Shown here one piece after another: positions 32,784-42,432 of a stretch of DNA of 64,000 nt. How positions within the stretch are numbered: position 1 is the first letter of the stretch; each line of letters begins with the position of its first letter. Source of the stretch: Methanocorpusculum sp. (lineage in GTDB: Archaea > Halobacteriota > Methanomicrobia > Methanomicrobiales > Methanocorpusculaceae). Both the position numbers and the translations under genes were made by a program. Where the stretch lies: positions 39,482-103,481 of the forward strand of contig DALTWK010000005.1 of the NCBI GenBank assembly GCA_029987115.1, given 5' to 3'. The notes under the pieces were generated by a model, which ran no database searches, had not been told where the DNA came from, and saw nothing but the letters and a program-made list of their open reading frames with translations.

Positions 32784-33143
32784 ATGTTGGATTATCGTGT
32801 AACCCTGGAAGCTGCGTGGATTGTGAGAGATGTTGATTCAGTTTCTGATGCAATTGGAATTGCCATCAGTGAGGCTGGAAAACGTCTGCAGCCATCGGCA
32901 AAATTCGTTGATGTCGATGTTGAAACACTCCCTTGTCCCTATTGTTCTGAAGAAATCAATACAGCAATAGTAGTTGCCCGTACAGGTATCGTTGGTCTCC
33001 TTTTATCTATGCGTGTTTTCTCTGCAGAAAACTCCGAACATGCTGAACGGATTGCAAAGACTGTTGTCGGCAAAGCATTGCGTGATATTCCACTTTCAAC
33101 TTGTCATATTGAGGAATTGTCACAGGAGGAGATCCATGAGTAA
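32784..33143 (+). CDS. DUF555 (UPF0212) family protein
   Basis: The 119-residue protein matches the archaeal UPF0212/DUF555 family: LDYRVTLEAAWIVRDVDSVSDAIGIAISEAGKRL at the start and a conserved CPYC in ETLPCPYCSEEINTA, which may bind a metal. Function is unknown. It overlaps the PfkB-kinase start by 8 bp, and the kinase and Dph6-like genes are also overlapped, making a three-gene coupled operon. Confidence 0.85.
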   Translation: MLDYRVTLEAAWIVRDVDSVSDAIGIAISEAGKRLQPSAKFVDVDVETLPCPYCSEEINTAIVVARTGIVGLLLSMRVFSAENSEHAERIAKTVVGKALRDIPLSTCHIEELSQEEIHE

Positions 33144-34023
33144 TCTTATCTCGATTACAGGGCATCTTTGTAATGACTATATCATAACAGTTGATGAGTA
33201 TCCTCCAGTTGGTGAATCCCGACGTGTAGTAAATCGTGAGACTTTCTTTGGCGGGGGAGCAGCAAATATCGCGGTTGGTATTGCAACCCTTGGTGGGGAG
33301 TCTGAACTTATTTCCGCTGTTGGAAAGGACTTTCCAGGAAGTCCTTATGAACGTCATCTTCAGGAACTCGGTATAAAAACTACTTTCTTCACAAGCGAAA
33401 AAAACTGCTCAACTGCATTCATGGTTAATACAACTGCAGGTGAACAAATTACCTACTTTGAATGGGGAGCTGGCGAAGTCTTTTCCAAAGCATCTGCACC
33501 AAAACGGGAATTTGTGCATATGGCAACGGGGGATGCTGAATTTAATATTAAGGTTGCAAAAAATGCTGATTTTGCATCACTTGACCCGGGGCAGGATGTT
33601 AAATATTACTCTAAGGAGGAACTGGAGGAACTTTTCGGCAATATAGATATACTCATCTGCAACATTTTTGAACTGAATATCATGAAGGATACTCTGGGTT
33701 ATTCTTCCAGTGATATTTTCAAAGCGGTTCCGATGGCTATTATAACTGAAGGAAAGAAGGGGAGCACCATCCATGCTGATAGTGGGAAAACACAGATATC
33801 TTCTTGTGTAGTTGATGCAATGGATCCAACTGGGGCCGGGGATGCCTATCGAGCAGGTCTCTTTACTGCATGGAAACGTGGATATGATATTGAAACCTGT
33901 TGCAAGGTAGGAGCGGTCGTTTCCTCCTTCGCTGTGGAAAAAATTGGCACTCAGACCAATCTTCCTAACTGGGAAATGATGGAGGATCGTTATCGAACCT
34001 TCTTCAAAGGAGGTCTTTCGTGA
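33136..34023 (+). CDS. PfkB family carbohydrate/nucleoside kinase
   Basis: The product from ATG 33136 (after AGGAGGA) has 295 residues and both PfkB signatures: FGGGAANIAVGIATLGGE near the N-terminus and DPTGAGDAYRAGL with the catalytic aspartate near the C-terminus. Methanocaldococcus MJ0406, of this type, was characterised as a broad nucleoside kinase, so nucleoside phosphorylation is the best guess. An upstream frame extension overlaps DUF555 and is rejected. Its stop overlaps the GTG start of the next gene. Confidence 0.85.
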   Translation: MSNLISITGHLCNDYIITVDEYPPVGESRRVVNRETFFGGGAANIAVGIATLGGESELISAVGKDFPGSPYERHLQELGIKTTFFTSEKNCSTAFMVNTTAGEQITYFEWGAGEVFSKASAPKREFVHMATGDAEFNIKVAKNADFASLDPGQDVKYYSKEELEELFGNIDILICNIFELNIMKDTLGYSSSDIFKAVPMAIITEGKKGSTIHADSGKTQISSCVVDAMDPTGAGDAYRAGLFTAWKRGYDIETCCKVGAVVSSFAVEKIGTQTNLPNWEMMEDRYRTFFKGGLS

Positions 34024-34676
34024 AGTTAGTGGCATTAACATCTGGAGGAAAAGACTCTATCCTATCTATCCAGAAAGCACTTGATGAAGGTCATGAGGTC
34101 ACTCATATGGTAACAGTTGTACCAGAAAACCACGAGTCCTACATGTTCCACTCCGTGAATTTAGCGGCTGTGCCAATTATGGCAGAACGAGGAGGAATGG
34201 AATATCTGGAAATCCCCACTAAAGGTGAGAAAGAGGAGGAAATCCGCGATATGAAGCACGGAATGGAAGATATCGTCGCTGATGGCATTATCGCAGGAGC
34301 AATTGCTTCCGAGTACCAGCGTTCTCGAGTTGCTGCTGTATGTAGTGAACTCGGAATGAAATGCTATGTTCCACTTTGGGGACTTAGTCCAGATTCTGTA
34401 GTAAAGGAAGTTGCAGATCGCATGGATGCACGCATTGTCGTTACAGCAGCTGATGGACTGAATGAAAATGTTCTAGGAAAACGTATTGATGCTAATCTTA
34501 TTCGTGTTCTGAAAGCTGTTGAAGCAAAGCGTAGGATTCATATTGCAGGAGAAGGTGGTGAATACGAGTCGCTGGTCTTTGATGCGCCGTTTTTCTCTTC
34601 CCCCCTCCATGCTGAAGATCCGATTGTGACCTATCATAGTTCTGTTGGCATTGCAACATACGGGAGGTTCTGGTAA
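34020..34676 (+). CDS. dph6: Diphthine-ammonia ligase-like PP-loop ATPase
   Basis: The 218-residue protein has the PP-loop SGGKDS at 8-13, followed by family-typical segments ITE-like GAIASEYQRSRV, CSELGMKCYVPLWG and GEGGEYESLVFDAPFF. Dph6 amidates diphthine to diphthamide on elongation factor 2. Archaeal members (TIGR00289/MJ0570) are this size without the C-terminal extension of eukaryotic Dph6. The GTG start overlaps the kinase stop by 4 bp. Confidence 0.85.
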   Translation: MKLVALTSGGKDSILSIQKALDEGHEVTHMVTVVPENHESYMFHSVNLAAVPIMAERGGMEYLEIPTKGEKEEEIRDMKHGMEDIVADGIIAGAIASEYQRSRVAAVCSELGMKCYVPLWGLSPDSVVKEVADRMDARIVVTAADGLNENVLGKRIDANLIRVLKAVEAKRRIHIAGEGGEYESLVFDAPFFSSPLHAEDPIVTYHSSVGIATYGRFW

Positions 34677-34678
34677 AT

Positions 34679-36421
34679 ATGAAAATCAAAATACGCAGTC
34701 TACAACTTGAAAATCTAACAAAGTGGACCTTCTTTGCCCCAAAGTGGTGGATGTCGCTCATCTACATCCTTATTCTGGGTGCAGTGACGGAGACTGTCTG
34801 CTATTTCGCCACTGGGATTATTGGGGTCGGAACTTCTGTTGCCGCATCGGCTTTATTTGCTTTTATCACCACGAAACCGCTCTGTTCTCTCCTCGGTCGT
34901 CAGGTGTTTACTTGGAACCGTTCCGGTCTCATGTCACTTGCTGGAACCATCTTTGCCATTTGTTGGATGATTGTTTCCTTCCTTCCAGATGTCGGTCTTA
35001 TGCTTGCCTACACGTTTGGAGTAGGTTTTGTTTTTTTCATACGTATCATTGTATTAGTGGCAGTTGTCGACTATCGTACTATACGGATGTTACTTCCTGC
35101 TCTGATGCCGACTATCATTTCGATGGTATTTGCCTACTTGATTTTCGGATCGGGAGTAACTACTCCGCTGGTGGTTTCTGTATTATTTTTTGGTTTAGCG
35201 GCAATCATCTTCCTTGTCATTTTCGATAAGCCGCTTCGCAGGGGAACCGGACTTTCCGCTATGCGTTTCGTCAATGTATACATGGGACATTTAACCAATG
35301 GAACACATGATATGGAAGATTATCTACGTGAAATATCAGTTCCATGTTCCGTGCCTGAAACTACATTCTTCTTCCATCGCAATGATAAGAAGGACATATG
35401 GTTTGTTGTTCCAAATTTGCATCCAGGACCGATGGCAGAAATTGGAGGTAGCAATTTCCCGACACTTCTCTTCCGCGAGTTTGAAAACGAGGCGACTCTT
35501 CTGGTTTCTCATGGTTGTGCATCCCATGATTTGAACTTAATCTCTAATGATGAAACAACAAAGATTATCTCTGCTATTCGCAAGTCGAAAAAAGATGTTC
35601 GTTTCTCCAATCTTGCAAGCAGACCTATGCGTAGCTCCTGTGGTGCAGTATCCGTGCTGTCACAGCGGTTCGGCGATTCTATTCTTCTGATTACCACTCG
35701 TTCACCAGAAATGACAGAAGATATGGATTTCTCTATTGGTAGAATTGTGATGGGTGAGGGAAGATCGATGTACCGTAATGTTGGATTTGTCGACGCTCAT
35801 AATTCAGTCAGAAAAGTTGGTAATATTACTTATCCCTCCACCAAAGAAGGAAATGAGTACATCAAAGCGGGTGTTGATGCAATGGTTTCCATGAGCACTG
35901 AATCTATGTATCCATTCTCAGTTGGTGCATGCCAGGTGAAGCTTCCATTTACGAAAAAGGATGGTTTTGGAGAAACAGGTATGGTCATCATGGTGGTGGA
36001 AGTAGATTCCATGAAGACAGCGTATATTCTTTTTGATGGAAACAATGTTTATCCAGGCGTTCGTGAAACACTCCGCGATACAGTTCTCTCTCTTGGATAT
36101 GACGAATGTGAGATTCTGACTACCGACTCTCATGTAGTCAATGAAAAATCTGGTATGAATCCTGTTGGTATGGCAATCCCGTCGGATATGATAGTTCCAT
36201 TCATTATAGATGGGTTGAAGGAAGCAGAAAATGATTTATCACAATCGGAAGTCGGTGCTTCAACAGGTCTTTGTGAAGATGTCGCAGTGTTTGGTCCGGG
36301 AAAGATAACCCAACTTGTCGCTTTAGTATCAGGTATATCCTCAAGTCTTTTACCGTATACCATCCTGATTGTTCTGGTGGCATTCTTTATGGTTCTGACC
36401 ATGTGTCTTCTGGTGCTCTAA
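34679..36421 (+). CDS. DUF2070 family membrane protein
   Basis: The 580-residue protein has about seven transmembrane helices in residues 20-190, a large soluble domain (about 195-550) and one C-terminal helix. The soluble domain has conserved-looking motifs VVPNLHPGPMAEIGGSNFP, VSHGCASHDLNL and TTDSHVVNEKSGMNPVG, with several His and Asp residues that could bind metal. This matches archaeal DUF2070; no function is known to me. It starts 2 bp after dph6, so may be in the same operon. Confidence 0.85.
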   Translation: MKIKIRSLQLENLTKWTFFAPKWWMSLIYILILGAVTETVCYFATGIIGVGTSVAASALFAFITTKPLCSLLGRQVFTWNRSGLMSLAGTIFAICWMIVSFLPDVGLMLAYTFGVGFVFFIRIIVLVAVVDYRTIRMLLPALMPTIISMVFAYLIFGSGVTTPLVVSVLFFGLAAIIFLVIFDKPLRRGTGLSAMRFVNVYMGHLTNGTHDMEDYLREISVPCSVPETTFFFHRNDKKDIWFVVPNLHPGPMAEIGGSNFPTLLFREFENEATLLVSHGCASHDLNLISNDETTKIISAIRKSKKDVRFSNLASRPMRSSCGAVSVLSQRFGDSILLITTRSPEMTEDMDFSIGRIVMGEGRSMYRNVGFVDAHNSVRKVGNITYPSTKEGNEYIKAGVDAMVSMSTESMYPFSVGACQVKLPFTKKDGFGETGMVIMVVEVDSMKTAYILFDGNNVYPGVRETLRDTVLSLGYDECEILTTDSHVVNEKSGMNPVGMAIPSDMIVPFIIDGLKEAENDLSQSEVGASTGLCEDVAVFGPGKITQLVALVSGISSSLLPYTILIVLVAFFMVLTMCLLVL

Positions 36422-36488
36422 TCAGAAAGAATCCTTTTTTTTCTTCCAAATAGTACATCTTATATCTTTTCTCCGCTAACAGTATGGT

Positions 36489-36851
36489 ATGACCCTTACA
36501 CCGAAACAGGCTCTTTTGCAATATCACCTAGCAGAACGCCTCAAACTCGATATCATGATGCTAGCTCACCAACTTACCACCATCCCTACCCTTAAAAAAG
36601 AGGACAAACCGGGAGCAAAATATATGCTGGTTACTCTTCTTGATTCAATCAATGCAGATATGAAGGCTGCTTCGGAAATGACTGGTTGCAACCATTTCAC
36701 TGAAGCATCAGCAGGACTGGATGAAGTTGTCAAGCTCGCTGAAACCAATCAGTTCGGAATTGCGTCTGATAAGTCAGGAGAAGCAATGATTCCTGTTACC
36801 ACCGCAGCCATGGAAGCATTTGAAGTCCTTGCCGAAGAAGGTCTTCTATAA
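36489..36851 (+). CDS. Unknown helical protein abutting a nitroreductase gene
   Basis: The 120-residue protein is all-helical by sequence, with a conserved-looking LQYHLAERLKLDIMMLAHQL start and MLVTLLDSINADMKAASEMTGCNHF. I recognise no family. Its stop is immediately followed by the nitroreductase ATG with no spacer, so the two are a translational unit. ATG 36489 is the only good start; a nearby ATG at 36484 runs into a stop. Confidence 0.65.
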   Translation: MTLTPKQALLQYHLAERLKLDIMMLAHQLTTIPTLKKEDKPGAKYMLVTLLDSINADMKAASEMTGCNHFTEASAGLDEVVKLAETNQFGIASDKSGEAMIPVTTAAMEAFEVLAEEGLL

Positions 36852-37382
36852 ATGGATCCTGTTGAATTCCAAACATTCCTAGCTACTCGTAAGTCTGTTC
36901 GTGAATATGAGGAGGCTGGTGGTATCACCGAAGAGGAAAAAGACTATCTTCTTGAAGCGGCAAAAACCTGTCCCACTGCAGGTAATTTAGAAGCGTGGGA
37001 TGTTGTTTTTGTTACTGATGATGGACAATTAGAAGCTGTTCAAGATGCGGCAGGGGGTCAGCATCAAATAATGGATTCTGGATGCGCTGTAGTTGTCTGC
37101 GCAAACTATGTCCGCTCCATGTCACGCTATGGCGATCGTGGTATTCTTTATGCTGTACAGGATGCAACAATCGCTACAACCTATATGATGCTTGCCGCCC
37201 ACGCCATCCGTTTGCACACATGTTGGATTGGCGCATTTGACGAATCGGCAATAAAAGAAGCCTTAGACCTACCTCCACACATCCGTCCAGTTGCAATTCT
37301 AGCAGTTGGATTTGGCATGCCACCAGAGATATCTCCTGAACGAATGGATGCTGAAGATCATGCACATTATGATGTGTGGTAA
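36852..37382 (+). CDS. Nitroreductase family flavoprotein
   Basis: The 176-residue protein has the FMN-binding N-terminus of the family (FLATRKSVREYEE), AAKTCPTAGNLEAWDVVFV, the middle IATTYMMLAAHAIRLHTCWIGAFDE and PPHIRPVAILAVGFG. Such proteins are small dimeric FMN enzymes that reduce nitro or quinone-like compounds or carry out dehalogenation; the physiological substrate cannot be assigned. It lacks any ferredoxin domain. Tight coupling to the 120-residue gene suggests a shared function. Confidence 0.9.
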   Translation: MDPVEFQTFLATRKSVREYEEAGGITEEEKDYLLEAAKTCPTAGNLEAWDVVFVTDDGQLEAVQDAAGGQHQIMDSGCAVVVCANYVRSMSRYGDRGILYAVQDATIATTYMMLAAHAIRLHTCWIGAFDESAIKEALDLPPHIRPVAILAVGFGMPPEISPERMDAEDHAHYDVW

Positions 37383-37446
37383 TCCATTTTTTCTGATACC
37401 TTAATACTCACAAGAATCAAATATTAGTTACTTCAGGTGAATTACC

Positions 37447-38880
37447 ATGGCAGAAGATATAGAAGGACTCCCATCCAAGGCTGATTTCAGCTCTTGGTAC
37501 AATGATGTCATCTGGCGTGCTGAGATTATGGATGTCAGATATCCGGTCAAGGGCCTCTACGTTTGGTATCCGTTTGGATTTGCACTTCGTCAGCACACCT
37601 ATGACATGCTTCGGGAAATGCTGAATAGAGATCATGAAGAAACTCTTTTTCCACTCCTGATTCCCGAAACGGAATTCATGAAGGAAGCAGAACATATCAA
37701 AGGTTTTGAAGATGAAGTATACTGGGTTACTCACGGTGGTCTTAGCCCACTTGACGTGAAACTCGCACTGCGTCCAACTAGTGAAACCGCAATCTATCCA
37801 ATGTACTCTCTTTGGGTTAGATCACATGCTGACCTTCCGTTGAAACTCTATCAGGTCGTCAACACATTCAGATATGAGACAAAACACACGCGCCCGCTTA
37901 TCCGTTTGAGAGAGATTACATCATTCATGGAATCCCACACGGTTCACGCTACATGGGAAGAGGCAAATGAGCAGGTTGAATATGAGCTTGGTCTTTCTCA
38001 GGAGTTCTACAAGGAGCTTGGAGTTCCAATTATTATCTCCAAACGTCCGGACTGGGACAAGTTCCCAGGGGCGGACTTCACTATGGCTGTTGATGCAGTC
38101 ATGCCAGATGGAAGAACTCTTCAGATTGGGACTGTACATCATCTTGGAAGCAAGTTTGCCAAGACGTATAACATCACATATGAAAATGTCAACGGCGAAC
38201 AGCAACTTGCATCTCAGACCTGTTTCGGTATCTCCGAACGTTGTCTTGCAGCTGTAATTGCTGTTCATGGAGATGACAAAGGTCTCGTTCTCCCAGCAAC
38301 AGTCGCACCAACGCAGGTTGTTATCATTCCAATTATCGTTGGAAAACGCGGTGACGAAGTTCTTGCGGAAGCGGAAATATTGGAGAAAGAACTCAAATTA
38401 GCAGGACTACGCGTCAAAGTTGATAAACGTGACATGCGTCCCGGTGCAAAATATTACCATTGGGAACTCCACGGTGTTCCACTTCGGGTAGAAATTGGTC
38501 CGCGCGATATTGATAACAAGCAGCTCGTTTGCTGTAACCGCTTAGGTGAGAAGAACACTATACCCCGCGAAGGAGCTGTTGAATCTGTCAAGAAACTCTT
38601 AGGTGAGGCACATGATCAGATTCTTGCCAAAGCCGAAGATCACTTGGAACACCACCTGATGCACGCAGAAACTGTTGAAGAATGCAATGAAAAGCTCGAT
38701 GGAAACGTTGTAGTTGTTCACTGGTGTGGTGATAAAGAATGTGCTGACAAACTTGAGGAACTAACTAACTCTTCTCTCCTCGGAACTGAAGTTCGAAGCA
38801 AGTTCGTCACCAATGAAGAAGGAAAGTGTATTATCTGCGGAAAGCCAGGAAAATCTGCTTTGGTAGGGCGTACATATTAA
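37447..38880 (+). CDS. proS: Prolyl-tRNA synthetase (archaeal/eukaryal type)
   Basis: The 477-residue class II enzyme has the motif 2 region TFRYETKHTRPLIRLREITSF, the TxE loop LRPTSETAIYP, motif 3 GISERCLAAVIAVHGDD, the anticodon domain (VVIIPIIVGKRG onward) and the C-terminal zinc domain with HWCGDKEC and CIICGKPGKSALVGRTY, ending in Tyr as usual. It is the short archaeal type without the bacterial editing insertion. Confidence 0.97.
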   Translation: MAEDIEGLPSKADFSSWYNDVIWRAEIMDVRYPVKGLYVWYPFGFALRQHTYDMLREMLNRDHEETLFPLLIPETEFMKEAEHIKGFEDEVYWVTHGGLSPLDVKLALRPTSETAIYPMYSLWVRSHADLPLKLYQVVNTFRYETKHTRPLIRLREITSFMESHTVHATWEEANEQVEYELGLSQEFYKELGVPIIISKRPDWDKFPGADFTMAVDAVMPDGRTLQIGTVHHLGSKFAKTYNITYENVNGEQQLASQTCFGISERCLAAVIAVHGDDKGLVLPATVAPTQVVIIPIIVGKRGDEVLAEAEILEKELKLAGLRVKVDKRDMRPGAKYYHWELHGVPLRVEIGPRDIDNKQLVCCNRLGEKNTIPREGAVESVKKLLGEAHDQILAKAEDHLEHHLMHAETVEECNEKLDGNVVVVHWCGDKECADKLEELTNSSLLGTEVRSKFVTNEEGKCIICGKPGKSALVGRTY

Positions 38881-38941
38881 TTCCTATATTTTCGAATACT
38901 CACATAAAATACCCAATATCATCATAAAACTGGAGAATATC

Positions 38942-39445
38942 ATGACAAATCTCTTTGCCCTTGAGAATCCAAGTGAAGGAGATCGCCTCGATCTCGAGGC
39001 GATGGAACGTAGTCTTGGCTTCAAGGAACGGCGCTACATCGAAGAACTTCGCATACTTACGAAATCCACGGCAGTTGACTGTGTTATAGATGACCGTTTT
39101 GAACGCATCATCTACATCATCAAAGAGGGAGATATGGGATATGCCATTGGAAAAAACGGTGATAATATAAAAAAACTATCCCGTGTTCTCGGAAAACGTA
39201 TCGAGATGGTAGAATATAACGTGATTCGCGAAGATTTCGTTCGAAATATGTTCCGTCCTGCAGAAGTATCTGAAGTGACTTTTCCAGAAGGAACATCCTC
39301 TGTTCATGTTGTTATGCAAAGCCGTTCTAATCTTGGTCTTGCTATTGGTAAAGGTGGAGCAAATATAGAAAAGGTTCGGCTTCTCGTGAAAAGATTCTTC
39401 GGTCGTGAATTGGATGAAATTGAAATTGATGGAGATGAAAAATGA
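38942..39445 (+). CDS. nusA: NusA-like transcription factor with two KH domains
   Basis: The 167-residue protein is the archaeal NusA core of two KH domains, each with a GxxG: EGDMGYAIGKNGDNIKKLSRVLG and RSNLGLAIGKGGANIEKVRLLVK. There is no S1 or N-terminal polymerase-binding domain. A leading 22 residues (to MERSLGFKER) look like an extension, but the GGAG ribosome binding site before ATG 38942 favours this start. In many archaea nusA lies between rpl30e and rps12; here it lies with proS and hisE. Confidence 0.88.
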   Translation: MTNLFALENPSEGDRLDLEAMERSLGFKERRYIEELRILTKSTAVDCVIDDRFERIIYIIKEGDMGYAIGKNGDNIKKLSRVLGKRIEMVEYNVIREDFVRNMFRPAEVSEVTFPEGTSSVHVVMQSRSNLGLAIGKGGANIEKVRLLVKRFFGRELDEIEIDGDEK

Positions 39446-39756
39446 CTAATGCATCGGTATTTGATGAACTCTGGCAGGTTATTTGCCAGCGCGCAGAATC
39501 GCAATCGCCAGAAAAATCCTATGTTCGCCACCTTTTGTTCCATGAAAAAGGAATTGATAAACCGTTAGAGAAAGTGGGAGAGGAAGCAACAGAATTTATT
39601 CTTGCTTGTAAAAATGGAACAGAAGATCGTATTGTTGAAGAAGCAGCGGATGTGCTCTTCCATCTGATGGTCGCCCTGAAAGCGGCAGGCGTTGACTTTG
39701 TACAAATTGAAGAAGAACTACATATCCGTCGCCAGGGCATGCACCTTCACGACTAA
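39442..39756 (+). CDS. hisE: Phosphoribosyl-ATP diphosphatase HisE
   Basis: HisE hydrolyses phosphoribosyl-ATP to phosphoribosyl-AMP, step 2 of histidine synthesis. The 104-residue protein has the MazG-like metal site residues in KVGEEATEFILACKNG and IVEEAADVLFHLMVAL. It is the stand-alone form, without HisI. Its ATG overlaps the nusA stop by 4 bp. No other his gene is near, apart from a HisA-like barrel 15 kb away. Confidence 0.94.
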   Translation: MTNASVFDELWQVICQRAESQSPEKSYVRHLLFHEKGIDKPLEKVGEEATEFILACKNGTEDRIVEEAADVLFHLMVALKAAGVDFVQIEEELHIRRQGMHLHD

Positions 39757-39765
39757 AAAAAAATA

Positions 39766-42429
39766 TTATTTTTCCTTCTTTTTCACGACACCTGTTGGAA
39801 TACGCGCTGCTGGTTCTTCATTGTCGATTTCTACAGTTATTCCTATCAGATAGGCGTTCATACGGTCAATTGCTTCACGATTCTGCGTGTCTGCTGCTGC
39901 TGCTCGCTGATAACAGGAATAAGCATCGTCGCGTGCTCCGCGCAAATCGTAGACTTTGCCGAGTTCGGTCAGTGCACGACTGTCTCTTGGATGGTTTTCT
40001 ACCCAAGCTGAAAGAATTCCCAAAGCGTCATCATATTTCCCTGCTCTTCTAGCGTCGATTCCTGCTTCAATCGCGTCCCACTCGTTCAACTGCCTTCTCT
40101 TTGGTGCGGGGATGAACTGGTTTGCCTCGCGCTTCTTACGTTCGATGCGTTCCTCTTGCTCTTTAGTTGCTCTGCGTGGTGTTTTGACTCCTGTTTGAAC
40201 CAGCTCCCGGTGAGGTGGTTTGCAATCGGTTTTGTCAGCACGTTCAATCCGTTCTTTGGTGTGTTGGTGTTTGGCAATTGCATTCTGGTTTTTGCGTTGT
40301 GCGACCCATGCAGGCGGTTCCTGCTTTTTACTGTCAAGTTCGCGTGCTTTATCGAGTCCCTTCTTTTCAAGCGAGCGCCCCTTCCTATCCTCACGCCGGC
40401 GGTTCTTTTCATCCTCTTCATCCATAGCGGCGAGTTCTGCTATGATTGATAGTGGTTCATCCATTTCCCTGACAAGGGTGTCAATTGCTAAGACACGATT
40501 CATGCCGATGAAATGTTCTGCCATCACTTTTCCAAGAGGTGCTAGTTCCAGTTTGCTGCCATTGCGCACGACCAGTTTATGTTTAATCAGTTCTGGAAGT
40601 GGATCGTCTTCTTCACCCACCATCGATGTGGAGATACGGTTTATTTCCTTTTCGTTCCCGTGGGTTATCACTGCATTCGCTGCAAATTCTTCAGACGATT
40701 CTTCAACTTCATAGAACGGAGCAACCTCTTCCATCTTTCCTTTGAGTAGTTGGATTGCCACCTCTTCTTCGGTAAGTTTGGTATCGCGTGAGTAGGATGC
40801 ACCAGGTTCTGCCAGAAGAACCACTCTTCCGATGTCGTGATAATCTGGACGTCCGGCACGTCCCATCATCTGGTGGAACTCCTGTACAGAGAGCCAGTTA
40901 ATTCCCATGGCAAGCGCATCGAAGATGACTTGGGATGCTGGAAAGTCCACACCCGCAGCGAGTGCTGCTGTGGTTACGACACATGCCAGTTTTCCCTCTT
41001 CAAATCTCTTTTCCACCATTCGACGTTCCTGCGAGGTGAGACCTGCATGATATGGGGCGGCCATGGAACCAATGGAATCAGCAAGGGTGTGGCAGCGAGA
41101 ACGTGCATTTGTGAAGACAATTGTTTGTCCATGGAATCCCTTTGATGAGGTTTTGTTAAATTCTTCAAAAATGAGTTTTTTGATGTAGGGGGCCTTTGCA
41201 TCCTTTTCGGTAAAAATGAGATGTCGTTCCAAAGCAACCGGACGATTGGCATAGGAAACAAGAGATGCATTGAGTTTCTTGGCAAGAATGTTCGGAGAAC
41301 CTATTGTTGCAGATAGGTAAAGGAACTGAGCTTTCGGTGCTATGTATTTCAGACGCGAAATCAGACCGTCAAGGCGGTGACCACGTTCTGGGTCTTCAAG
41401 CATCTGAACTTCATCAATTACTACAGTTCCGATATTATTGAGTTGCATGCCTTTTCGCAGCATATTGTCAACTCCTTCGTACGTACCGACGACAATTCCT
41501 CCAGATGAACCCCTGTTTCCCACTGGTTTTGTCTCAGGAAGGTTCAAACGTGATGTACCTGTTAAAATGGAGGTTTTTGTGATAGATTTGTATTTTTCCG
41601 AGAATCTGTCATACTTCTGATTCGCCAGTGCTACAAGTGGGACCAGAAAGAGCATTTTTCCCCGGTTTTCTATGATGTTTTTGAGACCTGCCATTTCTCC
41701 GATAAACGTTTTTCCTGATGCAGTTGCAGCAACAACAAGCAGGTCTTTTCCATAGAGTAGACCTGCTTCTACAGCAAGTTGTTGGGCTGGCATCAGGGTT
41801 TCAACACCAGCTATATCAACAAATTCACGTGGGAGTGGTAGATTTTCAAGTCGTTCGGTTGCCACCTGTTCGTGTGCTTCCAGGCAGTCGAACATGGTTT
41901 TCTTTGTGTCAAGTGATTCTGGTTGAAGAATTGCCAGGACCATGTCAAGGTCACGGTATTCCTCGAGCAAATCTTCAATATGAAGTTGGGTTCGTTTTCC
42001 AAGTTTTCTTATATGGGCAAGTTCACGGTGCAGTTCTCTCTTTGCGCAATCAAGGCAAACGAATTCACCGCCGCATCGAATCTGTGTCTGTTCATTCAGC
42101 GGTGTGATGCGATCATCAAAGAGACAGGTGCGGCATAGTGTTATCTTCTTCCATTGAATCTGCATACCACGAAGGAAGTCCTGAAAATCTGGAAGTGTTT
42201 CCGTTAAGAGGACCTCGCCGTTTGCTCGGAGAACGGTAATCAAATCTTTTGTTGGTGTCTTCTGAACGTGTGAGGTGCCTGGCCTCCGAACATAGAATTC
42301 AGAAGGACGCATTCCTTTTGATGTCTGTTCAAGTTCACAGGTCCCAACGTGCTTGATTTTCCCGCCTTTTGTGTCATCGCAGAAAAAGATTTTATATCCT
42401 TTCTTGAAAGGCTGAACAATGGTTACCAA
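39766..42429 (-). CDS. Ski2-like DEAD/DEAH helicase with DUF5814-type flanks and TPRs
   Basis: The 887-residue protein has a beta-rich N-terminus and a zinc-finger-like region with C99, C102, C119, C125 and C128. The helicase core follows: Walker A ATASGKT ending at T241, DEVQ in VVIDEVQMLED, SATIGSPN, and motif VI MGRAGRPDYHD. After a winged-helix-like region comes a very basic linker (about 690-790), then two TPR units near the C-terminus. I recall this architecture as DUF5814-containing archaeal helicases. It could unwind RNA or DNA; substrate unknown. It begins 3 bp after the wHTH regulator gene. Confidence 0.82.
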   Translation of the reverse strand: MVTIVQPFKKGYKIFFCDDTKGGKIKHVGTCELEQTSKGMRPSEFYVRRPGTSHVQKTPTKDLITVLRANGEVLLTETLPDFQDFLRGMQIQWKKITLCRTCLFDDRITPLNEQTQIRCGGEFVCLDCAKRELHRELAHIRKLGKRTQLHIEDLLEEYRDLDMVLAILQPESLDTKKTMFDCLEAHEQVATERLENLPLPREFVDIAGVETLMPAQQLAVEAGLLYGKDLLVVAATASGKTFIGEMAGLKNIIENRGKMLFLVPLVALANQKYDRFSEKYKSITKTSILTGTSRLNLPETKPVGNRGSSGGIVVGTYEGVDNMLRKGMQLNNIGTVVIDEVQMLEDPERGHRLDGLISRLKYIAPKAQFLYLSATIGSPNILAKKLNASLVSYANRPVALERHLIFTEKDAKAPYIKKLIFEEFNKTSSKGFHGQTIVFTNARSRCHTLADSIGSMAAPYHAGLTSQERRMVEKRFEEGKLACVVTTAALAAGVDFPASQVIFDALAMGINWLSVQEFHQMMGRAGRPDYHDIGRVVLLAEPGASYSRDTKLTEEEVAIQLLKGKMEEVAPFYEVEESSEEFAANAVITHGNEKEINRISTSMVGEEDDPLPELIKHKLVVRNGSKLELAPLGKVMAEHFIGMNRVLAIDTLVREMDEPLSIIAELAAMDEEDEKNRRREDRKGRSLEKKGLDKARELDSKKQEPPAWVAQRKNQNAIAKHQHTKERIERADKTDCKPPHRELVQTGVKTPRRATKEQEERIERKKREANQFIPAPKRRQLNEWDAIEAGIDARRAGKYDDALGILSAWVENHPRDSRALTELGKVYDLRGARDDAYSCYQRAAAADTQNREAIDRMNAYLIGITVEIDNEEPAARIPTGVVKKKEK

Positions 42430-42432
42430 TGT

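Noticed and set aside
32974..33135. N-terminal extension of the PfkB kinase frame
   Set aside because: It overlaps DUF555 in another frame; ATG 33136 has a strong ribosome binding site and the normal family start.
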